From NCBI GenBank assembly GCA_017479285.1, contig JAFVCL010000009.1:30248-94247 (forward strand): 64,000 nucleotides of DNA, in the 5' to 3' direction. Of this stretch, positions 63,884 through 64,000 are shown one piece after another. Both the position numbers and the translations under genes were made by a program. Source of the stretch: Lachnospiraceae bacterium. Lineage in GTDB: Bacteria; Bacillota; Clostridia; Lachnospirales; Lachnospiraceae. Under the pieces are notes generated by a model that was given only the letters and a program-made list of their open reading frames with translations, was not told the origin of the DNA and searched no databases. Position 1 is the stretch's first letter. Each line of letters opens with the position of its first letter.

Positions 63884-64000
63884 CTGGACTTTTTTACCGG
63901 TAACGTTTCAACCCTTACTTCCTCACTGGGATCTATCTCTTCGAGCTTATATTTCCAGTGATAAACAACCGGCTCTGCGTTGACTTCGTCAAAATATTTA
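63880..64000 (-). CDS. 3' end of a convergent minus-strand gene, cut by window edge
   Basis: The last 39 codons read KYFDEVNAEPVVYHWKYKLEEIDPSEEVRVET... to a TAA at 63882-63880, which overlaps the stop of the lipoprotein gene on the other strand. Open to the window edge and with plausible amino-acid use (acidic, YHWKYKLEEI), but too short to assign. Supports an end of the lipoprotein array here. Confidence 0.5.
   Translation of the reverse strand, partial: KYFDEVNAEPVVYHWKYKLEEIDPSEEVRVETLPVKKSS

Noticed and set aside
1-64000. tRNA and rRNA genes
   Set aside because: No cloverleaf with CCA end, no T-loop GGTTCRANTCC in an appropriate setting and no rRNA-like stretch was seen in the gaps.

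Overview
The window looks like a chromosomal segment of a low-to-mid GC Gram-positive anaerobe of the Clostridia, most likely a Lachnospiraceae (Butyrivibrio-like) gut or rumen bacterium. This is inferred from strong AGGAGG-type ribosome binding sites, sigma-A type promoters, many LxxC lipoproteins, papain-like proteases fused to Big_2 and choline-binding-like repeats, and the apt-relA-MBL-hemZ gene order. I found no rRNA, tRNA, CRISPR array, intact insertion sequence or prophage.

Layout. 1-6.5 kb: two tandem paralogous secreted C1-family cysteine proteases; the first is cut by the window edge. 6.5-13 kb: glyA with a well-formed promoter and a cre-like palindrome, then a BMP-type nucleoside ABC importer operon. 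13-18.9 kb: homoserine dehydrogenase, aspartate kinase, a membrane-anchored GH3 protein whose catalytic residues are missing, and a HemW-like radical SAM protein. 18.9-24 kb: a degenerate HD-domain protein and PilT, convergent with comM and dprA, followed by a probable small structured RNA. 24-31 kb: SEC-C protein, DUF308 protein, apt, relA, MBL hydrolase, hemZ and a GNAT. 31-34 kb (minus strand): a Pro/Gln-repeat membrane protein, an Lgt-family paralogue, a VWA protein and an unknown regulator-like protein. 34-40.4 kb: an unknown beta-rich protein, a stretch of decayed genes (alpha/beta hydrolase and DUF2264 fragments), a MATE exporter, GH43 and GH113 enzymes, which look like a partly eroded hemicellulose/mannan locus.

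40.5-45.5 kb holds an AraC-type response regulator, two solute-binding lipoproteins and a YesM/LytS-type histidine kinase with no permease, so the binding proteins probably serve sensing. The kinase start is preceded by an exact 17-nt tandem triplication that makes a chain of overlapping mini-ORFs. 45.5-47.2 kb is a hipBA toxin-antitoxin module lying between 20-bp direct repeats.

47.3-63.9 kb is the most unusual part: fourteen consecutive same-strand lipoprotein genes plus one signal-peptide-only remnant. Their signal peptides are near-identical in places but their mature parts mix a small number of recurring beta-rich modules. Three copies of a 100-bp leader (direct repeats, promoter-like region, terminator-like hairpin with compensatory wobble changes) sit between subgroups, and a stub of the same leader lies before hipBA. 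I read it as a lipoprotein array that grows and shuffles by recombination in its leaders and signal sequences. Its function cannot be read from the sequence. The last bases hold the 3' end of a convergent minus-strand gene.
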